Source: Scalesia atractyloides (lineage: Eukaryota; Streptophyta; Magnoliopsida; Asterales; Asteraceae). Taken from it: a stretch of 64,000 nucleotides of DNA. Made by a program: the position numbers and the translations under genes. The notes under the pieces were generated by a model. It saw only the letters and a program-made list of their open reading frames with translations, had not been told where the DNA came from and made no database searches. This document shows, in pieces, positions 11,591-23,260 of this stretch (position 1 is its first letter; each line of letters opens with the position of its first letter). The stretch is taken from positions 50,115,681-50,179,680 of the forward strand of contig CAMTDV010000007.1 in NCBI GenBank assembly GCA_947069175.1. Reading direction: 5' to 3'.

Positions 11591-14500
11591 TTAAGATCGT
11601 TTAAAACACATAAAATTTCTAATGGAACGTCGATAGTCGAGTATTGCCGGATAAGTAGGTGTTCCCTTTGAACTTTCTGTTGTGAAGCATACTTAGTCTC
11701 CTAGCAGTTTGTAGACGTGATCTCCATGAACAAACCCCCATTTGTGTAGATGACAATACACTTCACATAATACTCTCCTTAGCTGGGTCATCCCCTCATA
11801 GTTGTGTCCAATAATGGTTGTGGAACACTTTCCTGGTTCTGCGAGAGCTCTAAGAATTGTGCCCCCAATTCCATTTGATGAGACCCCACTTCTCTCTAAC
11901 ATAGGTGATTCTCCTTAAATCACTAAAAGCATCATGGTTACCATGAGTACGCAAAATCATTTACCACATAATATGCTTAGCCTCACAATTTGTCACTAAA
12001 TTTCATAGAATGAACTAGGACGTATTTAAACACCCTTTTATCATTTAGAGGGTATATATAACCATATATACTAGCTTATGCATATCAGCTATGCCCCCAC
12101 AGTGACCACCCTTAGGCATATGAATTAGTTGTCCTATTGAACTTAGATCTTGGGATCTCCAGTCAACTAAGTTAGGTTTCCTTCACACACCCTTTTCCAT
12201 GGTCTTTAGTCTCATTACACAACTTGATCTCTAATAAACCCTCAGGTTGTTGTATCCATAACATTATCTTTGACTTTGCCTAGTCATTACAAATAACTTT
12301 GCGTATTTGAGATCAGTTGTAATGATGTGTTCTTAACTCGTAAGTTAATTTTTCCTATAGTCCATGTCTAATACTATAACCTCAGTGGCCATCTGAATCT
12401 AGTTATAATATATGTCTTTGTAAGATACGCGTATCATTTAAGGCAAACACATCTCCATTATGCACTACGACCTTTGTGTCGTCCACTTAGTCGTTTGTTT
12501 GCAATATTAGATTTGATTACAAAGTCCTTATTTCCAAAATTTTATGGTACAAATGCAAGACACTCTCACATTTAAGTGTTATTGGATAACATCCAGATAA
12601 GGTAATGAAAACCATTTCTACATACCCTTATAGGGTTGTTTTTCTTAAATGGATCTTCCCCCACATTTCTTGTCATTTGATCAACATTTTCGTAACTTCA
12701 CTTATGACGCCATTTATACACATATTATTGAACAAGATCAACCTTACTATATCAATGATTCAACTCATATTGCATTAGCTTACATAAGCTTCTGAGCTGA
12801 CGAAAGCAACACATGCCATTGTCATAAGTTTGTCACCAACTTAGAATAATTCTAATTTAACATCACGAATAAGCCTAGACAATGAGTTCTCCTCATTATC
12901 TTTTCGAGCAAACTCTTCAAAAGTTACATGTCTTTTCCTTATAATGAATGAAAATTCTCCCTCAACTTTGTCTATACACAAATTCTTTTTGTGTTCATAA
13001 ACATTTGAATGTTTAGAGTTAATCAGTCTCCGTTAAGACCCATAATTAACCAAGTACTAGTCTAGCATGCTTTAGACTACAATACTTTAGCATGTGAACA
13101 GAAGATGCCTCATTCTGATTCTTCACAGCCCCAAGGATATCATAATATCACGTTGCAACATTCATCCCTTGTTAAGACAAAATAATGAGAGTTATTCGTA
13201 ATCCTAAAACATCAATATTTAGGAAGGTCTCACAAATTATTGTATATAGCACATAACTAAATTTTAGCATTCTATTAAGGAACATAACTTGTTTACCTTT
13301 GATCTCCAACGCTTTACCATTGACTCATAAGTACTTAAACATAAGTCTTAATCCAAGTCACTTGGTGAACACACTCATCGCTAACAAGATAATGTTCCTC
13401 GTTTACAATCACTATTATGTGGAAGATAGAGTAAATTAGATCCACACTCAACAACATGGCATTCATAATTTTGCGATAAGTGATTTGCACACATCTATTA
13501 TTATTCATAATAAGATATGTATATATAGGATGCTCTCCCAAACGAGGGTAAAATTTCCATATTCAAGTGGTAGACGCGTCTACGTATAAATCTCGCAAGA
13601 TTTATTAAAAGTATACAATAACATATAGTACTTTTACATCCATATGTTAGAATTCAAACTTGTGAATTTTCCAATGACTTCTAACGAAGTATTTCGACAT
13701 GAATCTCGTTTGTGTATTTGATCTCAATACACTCAGTATGTTCTTTTATTAATCTCTCATGATCTGGTTATACACTTGATGTTTCATCTTTGACTTTTAG
13801 TCAATGCAACAACTCTCAAGTTGTTTATGTCCAAATATATTCAAGTTATATCCGTTTAAATCCATATTCTTTTAAACAATGTATAGTTGACGTTATAATT
13901 ACATTCTACAAAAATAATTTATACGTCACAAACATTAGTGATTTATTTCTTTGTAAAAAATTGCATGTGTTATTCGAAGATATTGAACACAAAACAATAA
14001 AATACATTGGAAAGTAAATCATAAGTGTGAAACACTTTTTAAATTTAAACGAAAGCATAGACGATACGTAGACATCAAATATCAAAGTGCTTTTATCTTC
14101 AACACTTTATAATCTGACCAAAATCTTCTCAACGATATCGTCCCTGGGCATGTCTTGAGATACTCCCTCAATAAGACCATGCACTTGTAAGTACAAGTTT
14201 CTTATTTCATCTTGAAACTTTAAACTTGGACAATTCTACATAAAACAACACCAAATTGTTACAAAGACTATATTTAAGTAGTGAACTTGAACAGTTAAAT
14301 TTGTTCACAACAACACCAAGTTATTTTCTACCAAATAATATCCATGAGATTGTTACTTTGTTTAGCATATGCTACTTTCAGCAAGAGTAGCGAACCATTT
14401 GAATTGTCAATACTATGCAAAACTTTGTTTTAAAAATCACTCTAAAACATTTCCTTAGTTTTGCAATATACTGTATTAATAATATCAATTAGAGTTTATG

Positions 14501-14814
14501 AAAACATAAATCAAAACCCAAAATATTAAAAGGTTTTATATTATTTAGTCTTACTACGCATGTACTAAACGTTTTCTAACACGCATGTTAGAAAAAAATT
14601 GTTATAACGACACATATAGAATCGAACGTTTACATAAAACGTTTTCCAATGATAAAGTTTATAAAATAAACCATTTCTCATCATTTTTAATGCACACATA
14701 GGCAATTAAATGTTTACATAAAACATTTCCATTCATTGTGGCTTATATAATGAACAATGTCTAACCTCGTATTTGTGATACACATTTTCTTACATGTTAG
14801 AAAATTTAAGTCAT

Positions 14815-14869
<55 letters not shown>

Positions 14870-15915
14870 CATGACCATTTTGATTTAAAAATCACAAATT
14901 AAAGTTAGTGATAAATCTCATACAACAACACCATAACTTATGGTGATTTAGTTCTTGAAGCTAATCAAACATCAACTTCAATGTATGACTTTTTATTTAT
15001 AAACCATGTAAAGCATTAATATGTTTATATTCATTAAAATCAATTCTACAACAAATTACTTATATAAAATGTTTACATAAAACATTTCAAAGAATTTATA
15101 TTTTAACAATCGTGTTAAAATGAAAAAAATTCAAACGTGCAAGTTAAAAAATATTGACATTTCCACAAAATGTTAATTCGACTTGTTATAAACACATATA
15201 TGGTTCAAATAAATAAGTTATTTCTAATACACACCTTAGAAAATAAACAATTAAAAATTGCTTCCAAACAAACAATTTTCATCAACCGTTTCTAACATGC
15301 ATGTTAGACGACAAATGATTACAAAAAACATTTGCATTTTTTTATAAACTGTTTCTAACACTTCTATTAGAAATAAACAATTACAAAAATTGTTATAAAT
15401 CTTATCAATAAATATGTTTTAACATACTTCTTATAAATAAATAATTATAGTAACCCTTATCATACCAATAGGATCTAACAAGCTCGTTAGACATACATGA
15501 TTACAAAAATCATTATAAGGCTTATTATTTTATACAAAATAAACTATTTCTAACACTAAGCCGGTCCAACGCTCACGTTAGAGAATTTTAACGTTTACAA
15601 AAAAACGTATGGTTTACACTAAAAACCCTAATCTAACACAAAGGTTAGAAAAATTAACAATTACGAAATCGTTTCAAAAATCAAACGGTTGAACAAAAAT
15701 TATTCGTTTTGTAGCACGGTATAGGATCTAAGATTGTATCTCAATTTTAATAAATCCAAACACAACAAGTTGTACTGCATACATATTTCCCAAAACAATA
15801 TTTATAAGATCATAATCTCTAATATTTTTTTTTATAAATCCTTTTGTGAACCCAAAATCCTTATAAATAAGGTTTTAAGATTGTAGCAACAATCTTACGA
15901 AATCTGTTTTAAGCT
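11591..15915 (-). other. Interior of the LARD-like element, no gag-pol
   Basis: The longest frame is under 80 codons and none shows zinc-knuckle, protease, reverse transcriptase or integrase motifs. A minus-strand stretch at 11693-11902 is open for 69 codons (with ALAEPGKCSTTIIGHNYEG) and looks more codon-like than its surroundings, but I do not recognise it. No match to the common tRNA-iMet primer site is visible next to the right LTR. Confidence 0.6.
14815..14868. repeat. (TA)n microsatellite
   Basis: About 54 bp of TA dinucleotides with one TG interruption, inside the LARD-like interior. Confidence 0.95.
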
Positions 15916-16824
15916 TGTAAGATATGGGTCACCATTTTAATAAAAAAATTATAGAAATAAAAATAGTAAAGATACTCTCTTTACATATTTGGGAAATTAT
16001 AGTACAATACCATGAACAAATCTAAACCAAATAATATATATGATACAACATATGTAACTAAATTGATTCAAGCCAAAGTCTTCTACAAGAGCTCTAACCA
16101 CGTCTTCTTGTATGGTCCATTGTGTAGTCTTCAACAAACTCTTGAATCGCGTCTCCTTGTATGATCCTTTATGAGGGCTTAAACGAGGTCTTGAACCACA
16201 TCTTCTTATATAATAATTTCCTACAAAATGAACAAATAAGTGTTGACGGTTGTGGCTAAGGCATGTGTTCAACACGCTTCCCTTAAAACAGATTTGCGCC
16301 TCTACCAAAGACGATGTGTCTGTCTCCCAGGGTACAACAGCCGAAGCAGTCTGTACTGCCGGAGATGGCCACGCGCCCGGGGTTACATCAGATAAAATTA
16401 TAGTGTTAAAAATTATGGAAAATATGAAAAAGAAGGTGATGAAATCGAGTAGAGAAAACTTATCTCTCTAAATACCCAACACATGGATCTTCGAATTTTT
16501 TTTACTTTTCCAAGATCTCTTCATGCATACATATATTTTCCTTGTATCATGTCTCATGTATTTCTCTAGTGTCCTTTGCATAAAAGACACATAGTCTTCT
16601 AAGTATCCAAGGGTTTCTTTTTCTAAGAGTCTCAATAATTATATACTTAAACTCTAAAACTCATTAATTGTCATCAATAAAACTCTACTCAAGAGTTTCA
16701 CCATATGAAGAGTTAAGAGTTTCATAATTATATACTTAAAATCTAATATATGAAGAGTTTAATTAGTAATAATAATTTCATTCAATTATTATTAATTAAG
16801 TATCTATTCACTAATTTTCCAACA
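15916..16824 (-). repeat. 5' LTR of the LARD-like element
   Basis: Direct repeat of 10618-11576 with TG...CA ends and the flanking ATTCT duplication. It is about 50 bp shorter than the left LTR because of a deletion in the AT-rich part near 16740. Confidence 0.88.
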
Positions 16825-17239
16825 ATTCTCAATTCGGATTATTTGTATATATTCAACGAAAAACAATAATATACAAGTGTCTCGTATTATTAGGAAGAAA
16901 AGCAATAATTCTTAAATCTAACTAATGATAATTTAATCATGTGTGCTAACTATATCAATACGCTACTAAAAATACGACTCATGTGAATGAAAATAGTTAA
17001 TACTTTTGCTCAATCTGATTGATGTGTAGCAATAATAAATGCTTAGGCATCCTCCTTTTACGCGTTCTTTTAGTTTATTCCTATATTTAATATTAATATT
17101 CTTAAATTCAATATAGAACATTCCTAGAAAAGATGTTGATGGGCCAAGCCATGTGACGCTCAATTGTCCAAGATAAGTTGATAAGCAGTCTTTTAATATA
17201 AGCCTCAAAACTTCCTCAAAGTATTGCACGTCTTCTTCC

Positions 17240-17248
17240 TATATATAT
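17240..17248 (+). promoter_or_regulatory. TATA box of the second SAUR gene
   Basis: TATATATAT lies about 90 bp before the ATG at 17339. The 200 bp further upstream match the promoter of the SAUR at 7097, including CGTTCTTTTAGTTTATT and the AAAAGATGTTGATGGGCC region, so the promoter was duplicated with the gene. Confidence 0.5.
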
Positions 17249-17338
17249 CCCATAATTAAAAAAAACACAGACACACTGAAACAGTGTTCTTTCAGAAGGT
17301 TAAACACACTAATTTCTTCTCGCTGGCGTAGGAGTATT

Positions 17339-17620
17339 ATGACGTTATTTTCTTCTTTGAAATCTATTTTAAAACGTTTTAGAAGATTGTATCACCACAA
17401 AAGTTATCAATGGGATGTGCCAAAAGGTCATCTACTAGTGTACGTTTGTGAAAAGGAGAAGAGACGGTTTGTTGTCCCGATATCATACTTGGAACAACCA
17501 TTATTCCAAAACTTGTTACGTGAGTCCGAGAAAGAATTTGGGTTTGATCATTTGATGGGCGGCCTAACCCTGTCATGCCAAAAGGATAAGTTTTTTCAGC
17601 TCACAACTATATTACATTGA
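17339..17620 (+). CDS. SAUR family auxin-responsive protein, 93 aa
   Basis: Second intact SAUR gene, intronless. The expected function is regulation of auxin-driven cell expansion through PP2C.D phosphatases (family knowledge). The core reads YQWDVPKGHLLVYVCEKEKR, RFVVPISYLEQPLFQNLLR and KEFGFDHLMGGLTLSCQKD, ending TTILH. It differs from the 7097 copy mainly by a shorter N-terminus starting MTLFSSLKSILK and by a Cys in place of the Gly in the VYVGE turn, a position that is normally Gly in the family. The ATG is the first in frame after the TATA box and places the N-terminal helix as in the paralogue. The two genes flank the LARD-like insertion and come from a local duplication. Confidence 0.92.
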   Translation: MTLFSSLKSILKRFRRLYHHKSYQWDVPKGHLLVYVCEKEKRRFVVPISYLEQPLFQNLLRESEKEFGFDHLMGGLTLSCQKDKFFQLTTILH

Positions 17621-18978
17621 TGATATATTATAGAGCACACATCTGCCAAGAAAGTACACCGATAAAAATAATTTTGTATGTTATGTGGTGTCAAATACTT
17701 GGTTTTATATAATATATACATATCTGACACTCCAGTCACAATTCACTGAATATTTTTGAAAGGTGATTAGTCGTGTTTGTAGAGCAATAATTAGTGTTCA
17801 TTCATCACTATTGATTATTTTTGTTAATTCAGGAATTCAGGTAGAAATTTTGTTTTGCGCTTGACTAGTAGAAAATCGTCTTTCAAGTTACTACAGAATG
17901 TTTTTGAAGCAATTTCTGGACTGTGCAGATAAGTGGAAAACTACACTTCAAGTTTTGATATCTTTTTTATTTGTTGAGTGATCGATTTAAAATATTCAAG
18001 CATGATATATTCTTATGCCATAATCATCATGAGTTCTCCTATTTTCTTAAGGACTAATATTGCACGCACTTCATGTATTCATGACTTCCTTTTTAAACAT
18101 CTACAGGGTTTTCCCTCTACCACTAGGCTAAAGCATGAGTGGCAAGTTTCTCCTATTGTTAATTCTTCTTGAAGTAGTATATATCCGGCCGACTTAGTAT
18201 AATCGGAGTTTAAGAAAACGTTACATTGTGAGAATGAGCGATAATTGAAACATAGAGATAAAACCATTGCAAGATATAAAAATAATTGAGAAGCTTTATA
18301 AAATTGATGATTAAGCATTTTAGAAGCGAGCAGGGGAATGAATGATATGATAAAGAATTTGCATACATATGGGATGATTATAAGAGACAATTAGCTGTCT
18401 AATTGTGCTCTGCAAACAAACAATGTGTGTCTGAGTGTATAAGACTAGGTTCCTCTACAAATGACTAATCCTAAGAAGTGTTAGAAGGCTTACGAGATTG
18501 ACATGTGACAATCATTTAAATTAAGAGTGAATGATATAAGAGTAAATTAGATATTATTCAATTATAATAAAAACACCATTTCCTTCAAAATAAAACACCA
18601 TATTCATTTGTTATAAGCAAAATATAACACTATGTACTATTTGTTAACTTAAAATAAAACATTATATACATGTTACTAATAAACAATACATAATGAACCA
18701 TTTGTTACCTACAAAATAAAAAACTACTTATCTGCTACAAATAAAACACCATTGAATAAAAAGGACAAAAACAACATGGACTAAAAACAGTTGTTTGAAA
18801 TGTATTTTTTTTATATAACGATATGGTACTATATTAAAGATTAAAAACGCTCATTATTTTGTTGTACTTATTTTAAACCAAATGGTGTATAAAAAGTTAT
18901 TGACGTTTAAAAAAGACGGCGAAAGTTGCATCTGAGTTTCTAAATTTAACACACACTCAAATTACATTTATATTCGTA
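17621..18978. other. Intergenic, no gene seen
   Basis: Downstream flank of the SAUR gene. The 103-codon minus-strand frame at 18079-18390 has hydrophobic and Cys-rich content but no motif I know and no paralogue in the window. Around 18560-18750 an AT-rich stretch repeats AAATAAAACACCAT-like units several times. Confidence 0.45.
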
Positions 18979-20823
18979 CTAGTTTAAGATCCTGTGTGTT
19001 ACACAGGCTTCTCAAAGAAAGTACGTTTTATAAATCTATTGATCCAACAAATTACACATATATGTAAATGCTACTATAATGATAATTAATTAGCATGTTA
19101 CGATTATTAACATACTTTAACACCCCCTACTCTTTAACACGAAATCGCTTCTCATTAACATATAAATACAAAAAAAAATCAACACCGTTTTATATAATGT
19201 ATTTTATATAATATATAGTATAATTCATTAAATAATAATACGAGATGCATGAAATATGGAATAAGTTAAATTGCAATGTACAAGTTTTTTTTTCTTTAAA
19301 TCTATTGTATGTGGAACTTGAAGTCTTGAAAATAAGACCTTCAAATCTAAGTATATCTAAAGGCTTTTGACTTTGCAAATGAGTCACCAAACTTATTGGT
19401 AATTACAATATATATAAGCAATCTATAAATCTCCAAATATTTCTTATACATCACATTATTCATTCTATTTGTAACATTTTTCATATTTGTCTAATATTAG
19501 TAACTTGAATTTGTGTTTTCTTTTTGTTATTTATAGTGTCACATACATTATTTATCTTATTTGTAACTACCTATGAACAAAAATCGACTTTTTTAAGGAC
19601 AAACCAACCTTAGATAGTGATTGTGTTTTACTTTTATTAATAATCATTTGCTAATAATCAAGTTGTTGTTTATTTATATGCAAACATTTTAAATACGTAA
19701 ATGATTTTCGGTTACCATTCAAGATTTCATTAAAAATAATAATACAATATAAATACGTAACAATTATTATAATGATTTATTTAAACAAAAAGACATTTAA
19801 ACTATTCCCATTCTTGAACATAATTAAAAACTTTAATTATTTTATAATTTGAATACGTAAAATGTATAATGTAATTTTTAGAAGTCGGTTATAATTGTAT
19901 TTCAGTTACAATTATATATTTTAAAAGGTCATTGTATTTATTAAGTGTGTTCGGAATAACGACTTAAAAAGGAAACTAAAAATTAGATAGTTATAACGAA
20001 ATTACATTTATAATTTAGTTACAGAAAGAACTTTATATAATGTAGAACACAATCTCAAAACTAAATTAAAAATTATCACCAATATAAAAGATATTGATTA
20101 ATCTTAAAAAGGAATGTAACTAAAAAACAATGATACATCAACATAATCAAAAATATTTTTAATTATTTAATATTTAAAAAATACGTATGCAATCATTAAT
20201 TCATTAAAATGTACTATAGAAAGTTTGGTTAAAGAAATAAATTTATATAATCTTAATTCTTAAATAAACTATTGATAATTATTTGTTGAGTTGAAATAGT
20301 ATTATTAAATGTCAATAAATCAAACAATATAACTAACCCTTTAAAATAACATTGATGTTTTGATTGGAAATGTTAAAGTAATTAAATATTGAAAATTTTA
20401 ACGGATCAATAAAAATACCTAGTGAAAATTGGTGTAAAATAACTAATCATATGTAAGCTTCTACAAGTAATTTTTGAATGAAGAAAATACACTTATAAAA
20501 GATAATAAAAGAAAGTGCATATACCTTTAAAAGCATACATATCACGAATGTCTCTTGTAAGTAATTTTCTATACATTAATGAAGAAATAACATTACAAAC
20601 CATTCACATGCTTGAAAACTAAAATGTCAAGATTGATTCTTATGGTTCTTGTCAAGGAAACTGTAATGGGAAAGGTAAGCATGTGAGTTTTGCATAAAGT
20701 ACAATTTAGTTAGTTATCCAGAAACATAACCAAAGAAAAAACACAAATAATAAAGTTATACATAATTAATTAAGGTGATTAACACTCATGAAAAGAAGGA
20801 TCACTATCGATAAACAATCATGT
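18979..20823 (-). mobile_element. Non-autonomous Helitron copy 2, 3' half
   Basis: On the minus strand the element ends with a hairpin CCTGTGTAACACACAGG (18991-19007, 7-bp stem), then ATCTTAAACTAG followed by T. This is the Helitron 3' signature: a stem-loop 10-12 nt before CTRR with insertion before T. The body up to about 19760 matches copy 1 (887-1973). The element is interrupted at 20823 by the chromovirus and resumes at 31706. It carries no helicase domain. Confidence 0.78.
20819..20823. repeat. Target site duplication of chromovirus 1, left copy
   Basis: CATGT here and CATGT at 31701-31705 flank the LTR ends exactly, which dates the insertion as a single event into the Helitron. Confidence 0.9.
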
Positions 20824-21199
20824 TGTCATACCCCGACCCGCAGCGGAATAAGAGTCGGGGCATAATTGGGTTATCACCAAAGCTCATGATGTTTACTAAT
20901 ATGTTTCATATTTATTAAATTCAAAATTTCATCCTCAATATTCCAAACAAGTTCATACAATTACAAAGAAAAGTAACTAAATAAACAATCCAAAGTCTAA
21001 ACCGATTTATTCCTCTAAGCCATCCTATATGTTCCTAGCTGCAACTGGATCACCTGTATCATGTGTAAAAAATGGGGGTTTTTGGGTCAACAAAAGTTGG
21101 CGAGTGAACCTTGTTAGAAAACATTTATTATTGATTTCTTGTTATATTTATTAGGGAAAATTGTGCAATAATCATATGTGAGCAAAACGTAAATAAACA

Positions 21200-21270
21200 T
21201 ACAATAACAATAACAATAACAAACAATAACATACAATAACAATAACAATAACAATAACCTACAATAACAA
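21200..21270. repeat. (AACAAT)n simple repeat in the 3' LTR
   Basis: Tandem ACAATA units; the same tract is at about 29387-29462 in the other LTR with a slightly different unit number. Confidence 0.85.
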
Positions 21271-21324
21271 ACCACCTTGCATGAATATATGACATGAATG
21301 ATAATGTAAATGTTGGCAACGTCA

Positions 21325-21512
21325 CGTTCACGCTCATAGGTAATGGGGAACGGTTCCGCTCATAGATAATGGGGAACAGACGGCCTATGATGAAATGTAT
21401 GTGCGATCAAGGCTCAATCAAACGGAGCCGATCGTATGTTGGCAACGCCTCGTTCACGCTCATAGGTAATGGGGAACGGCTCACGCTCATAGGTAATGGG
21501 GAGCGGCGGCCT
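21325..21512. repeat. Short tandem repeats in LTR (CGCTCATAGRTAATGGGGA)
   Basis: Four copies of CGCTCATAGRTAATGGGGA with following ACGG or GCGG occur in two pairs, separated by a block carrying GGCTCAATCAAACGGAGCC. The other LTR has the same arrangement near 29520-29695, with some copies partly deleted. Confidence 0.75.
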
Positions 21513-21941
21513 ATGATGATGTATGTACTGAAAATGATAAATTTAATCTAAACATTAACCTCACAAACAGTTGATACATATTGAATACACATTTGATCAT
21601 TGATATGATGGATGCACAAGTGTTTAAATGTGATAAATAATATGACACATAATACACCCCAAAAAACGTGATTAAAACGGGGAATTTGTAGAGATTCACT
21701 CACATTGGGTGCGTTCGTTTGACGATGTTGAATGCGCACGAGTTTAGAGGGTTGATCGACGAGGAATAACTAACCTAAATAATAACGAATAGGTACGGTA
21801 AATAAGTGGATTTTATTAAAAATTTTAATAGGGTTTTTAGATATATTTTTGTGAGTTTAAGGTTATTTCTAACTTTAAAAACATTATTTTTAAGTAATTT
21901 TAATTGATTTTTAAATTAAATAAATAAAAAATAAAAAAAAT

Positions 21942-22000
21942 GTTGACTTTTTGGGTTAACGTTGACCATTGACCATGACTGTTGACTGTTGACTGTTGAC
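21942..22000. promoter_or_regulatory. TTGAC (W-box) cluster in the 3' LTR
   Basis: TTGACT or TTGACC occurs about six times within 60 bp. This core is bound by WRKY factors in stress responses (family knowledge). It is retained at 30129-30182 in the other LTR. A regulatory role is inference. Confidence 0.4.
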
Positions 22001-22028
22001 CGGTTCGGTCGTGTGTTTGTTTGCGCTG

Positions 22029-22434
22029 AGTGAGGTTCGAACTTGTGACCTCCCGTACGCATGCACACAGCTCTACCAACTGAGCTACGTGTCTAACCCG
22101 AAATATTTCTGTTTTTAATTATATTTATATATTATTTAATTTATTCCAAAATTCATTTATTTTTAAAAGGATTTTAATTCTATCGAACCGGCGTGCATAA
22201 CAGGCCCGGGACCTGTTGTTTAACGTTGCACACAGTCCACCGCTGGACTGTGTGTCTAACCTGGTCAAAACACTTGTTTTTATTTCTCTTATATACTAAC
22301 TGGAAGTTTCCATATTTGGGTTTTATAAAAAGTCTGAATATTGTGACGAATCAGAACAAGGACAGACTCGAACCCGGTATCCCTATGATTCAAATGCACA
22401 CAGTCCACCGCTGGACTGTGTGTCTAACCCAAGA
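22029..22434 (-). repeat. Array of three tRNA-like modules in the 3' LTR
   Basis: Three minus-strand modules lie at about 22029-22099 (a), 22192-22261 (b) and 22370-22434 (c), roughly 165-170 bp apart. Each starts with the shared GTTAGACAC. Module a has TAGCTCAGTTGG, a perfect Pol III A-box, and AGTTCGAACCT as a near B-box. Modules b and c have a long hairpin CACACAGTCCA/TGGACTGTGTG in the D-arm position. Module c keeps GGTTCGAGTC. In module b the B-box has been deleted here but is intact in the other LTR. No module folds a full acceptor stem by eye, so these are tRNA-derived or tRNA-mimicking rather than tRNA genes. Confidence 0.75.
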
Positions 22435-23260
22435 TATAATCCGATTTATATTAAATTTATACACAAACTAGACTTCATCTTCTCCGTTAAACAACACGGA
22501 CAACGATTATTCTACTGATCTTGTTCAATTCAATTAACGGACATATGACTGATTAAGATGAAATGGATAAAGAAGGTTTTGGAAGTGAATGTACCGGAAA
22601 GATGATCTTTCTCAGAACTCCGGCGAAGTCGTCGGCTCTGTTTTATGAACTCCGTCTGAACGGGCCAATTAATAGTTTTGATTAACCAATTCTGAAATTG
22701 AATGACTAAACAAGAGTTATCAGAGAGTTTAGATGAATATACCGATTCACAACGCGATTTAGGAATTTTCAGAAGTTTTCCGGCGATTGAAGATTATCCG
22801 GTATCGTCGTCTGGGACCGATTCTGATTGAAAGGTTTGAGTTAGTAAAAGTCTAACAACAGATAGAAGATGAAAGAATTGAGAAATTTACCGCTTTGATG
22901 AATGACACGGTTTTCCGGCGAAAGTCCGGTAATATCAGATAGCGATTCCGACGATCAGAAATTAGAGTAAAAGTGAAATTAGAGGTTCTATGAGTGTTTT
23001 TGAGTCGCGAGATGATGATATTGATAGAGTAATTCAGGAAGTAAAAGATTTCGGTTTCTAACTCCCAAACTCATATGAATCGAAACAATCAAAGACTGAA
23101 TTTGATTAAGAACGTGCGTCGTAATGGTTTCATCGGTTATTATCAGTAATTGCGATCACTCAATCGTCTAGAAAGTTGAACGGTTTCAGTTTGGCGTAAA
23201 ACAGATGATTTCACAGGTGAACTTATGTTTTATTTGTTTCCTAGATTACACAAAGACATC

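Larger units (their letters stand above)
10618..16824 (-). mobile_element. Non-coding LTR retrotransposon (LARD-like), complete with TSD
   Basis: Two direct repeats of about 0.9 kb, 10618-11576 and 15916-16824, flank a 4.3-kb interior. The termini are TG...CA and the 5-bp target duplication ATTCT is perfect (10613-10617 and 16825-16829). On the minus strand the LTR runs from TGTTGGAAAATTAG to ATCTTACA, and a purine tract (GTGGGGGAT) precedes the left LTR, so the element points left. No gag or pol domain is readable inside. Large retrotransposon derivatives (LARDs) are mobilised in trans by a coding partner; that label is inference. The LTRs differ by scattered substitutions and indels (959 against 909 bp), so insertion is not very recent. 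Confidence 0.85.

Noticed and set aside
11693..11902. Protein-coding gene inside the LARD-like element
   Set aside because: Only 69 codons, unrecognised, and no other evidence of coding; kept as a remark only.
22029..22099. True tRNA gene
   Set aside because: A-box and D-arm are good, but acceptor and anticodon stems do not pair by eye and the same unit recurs in all four LTRs, so it is a repeat module.
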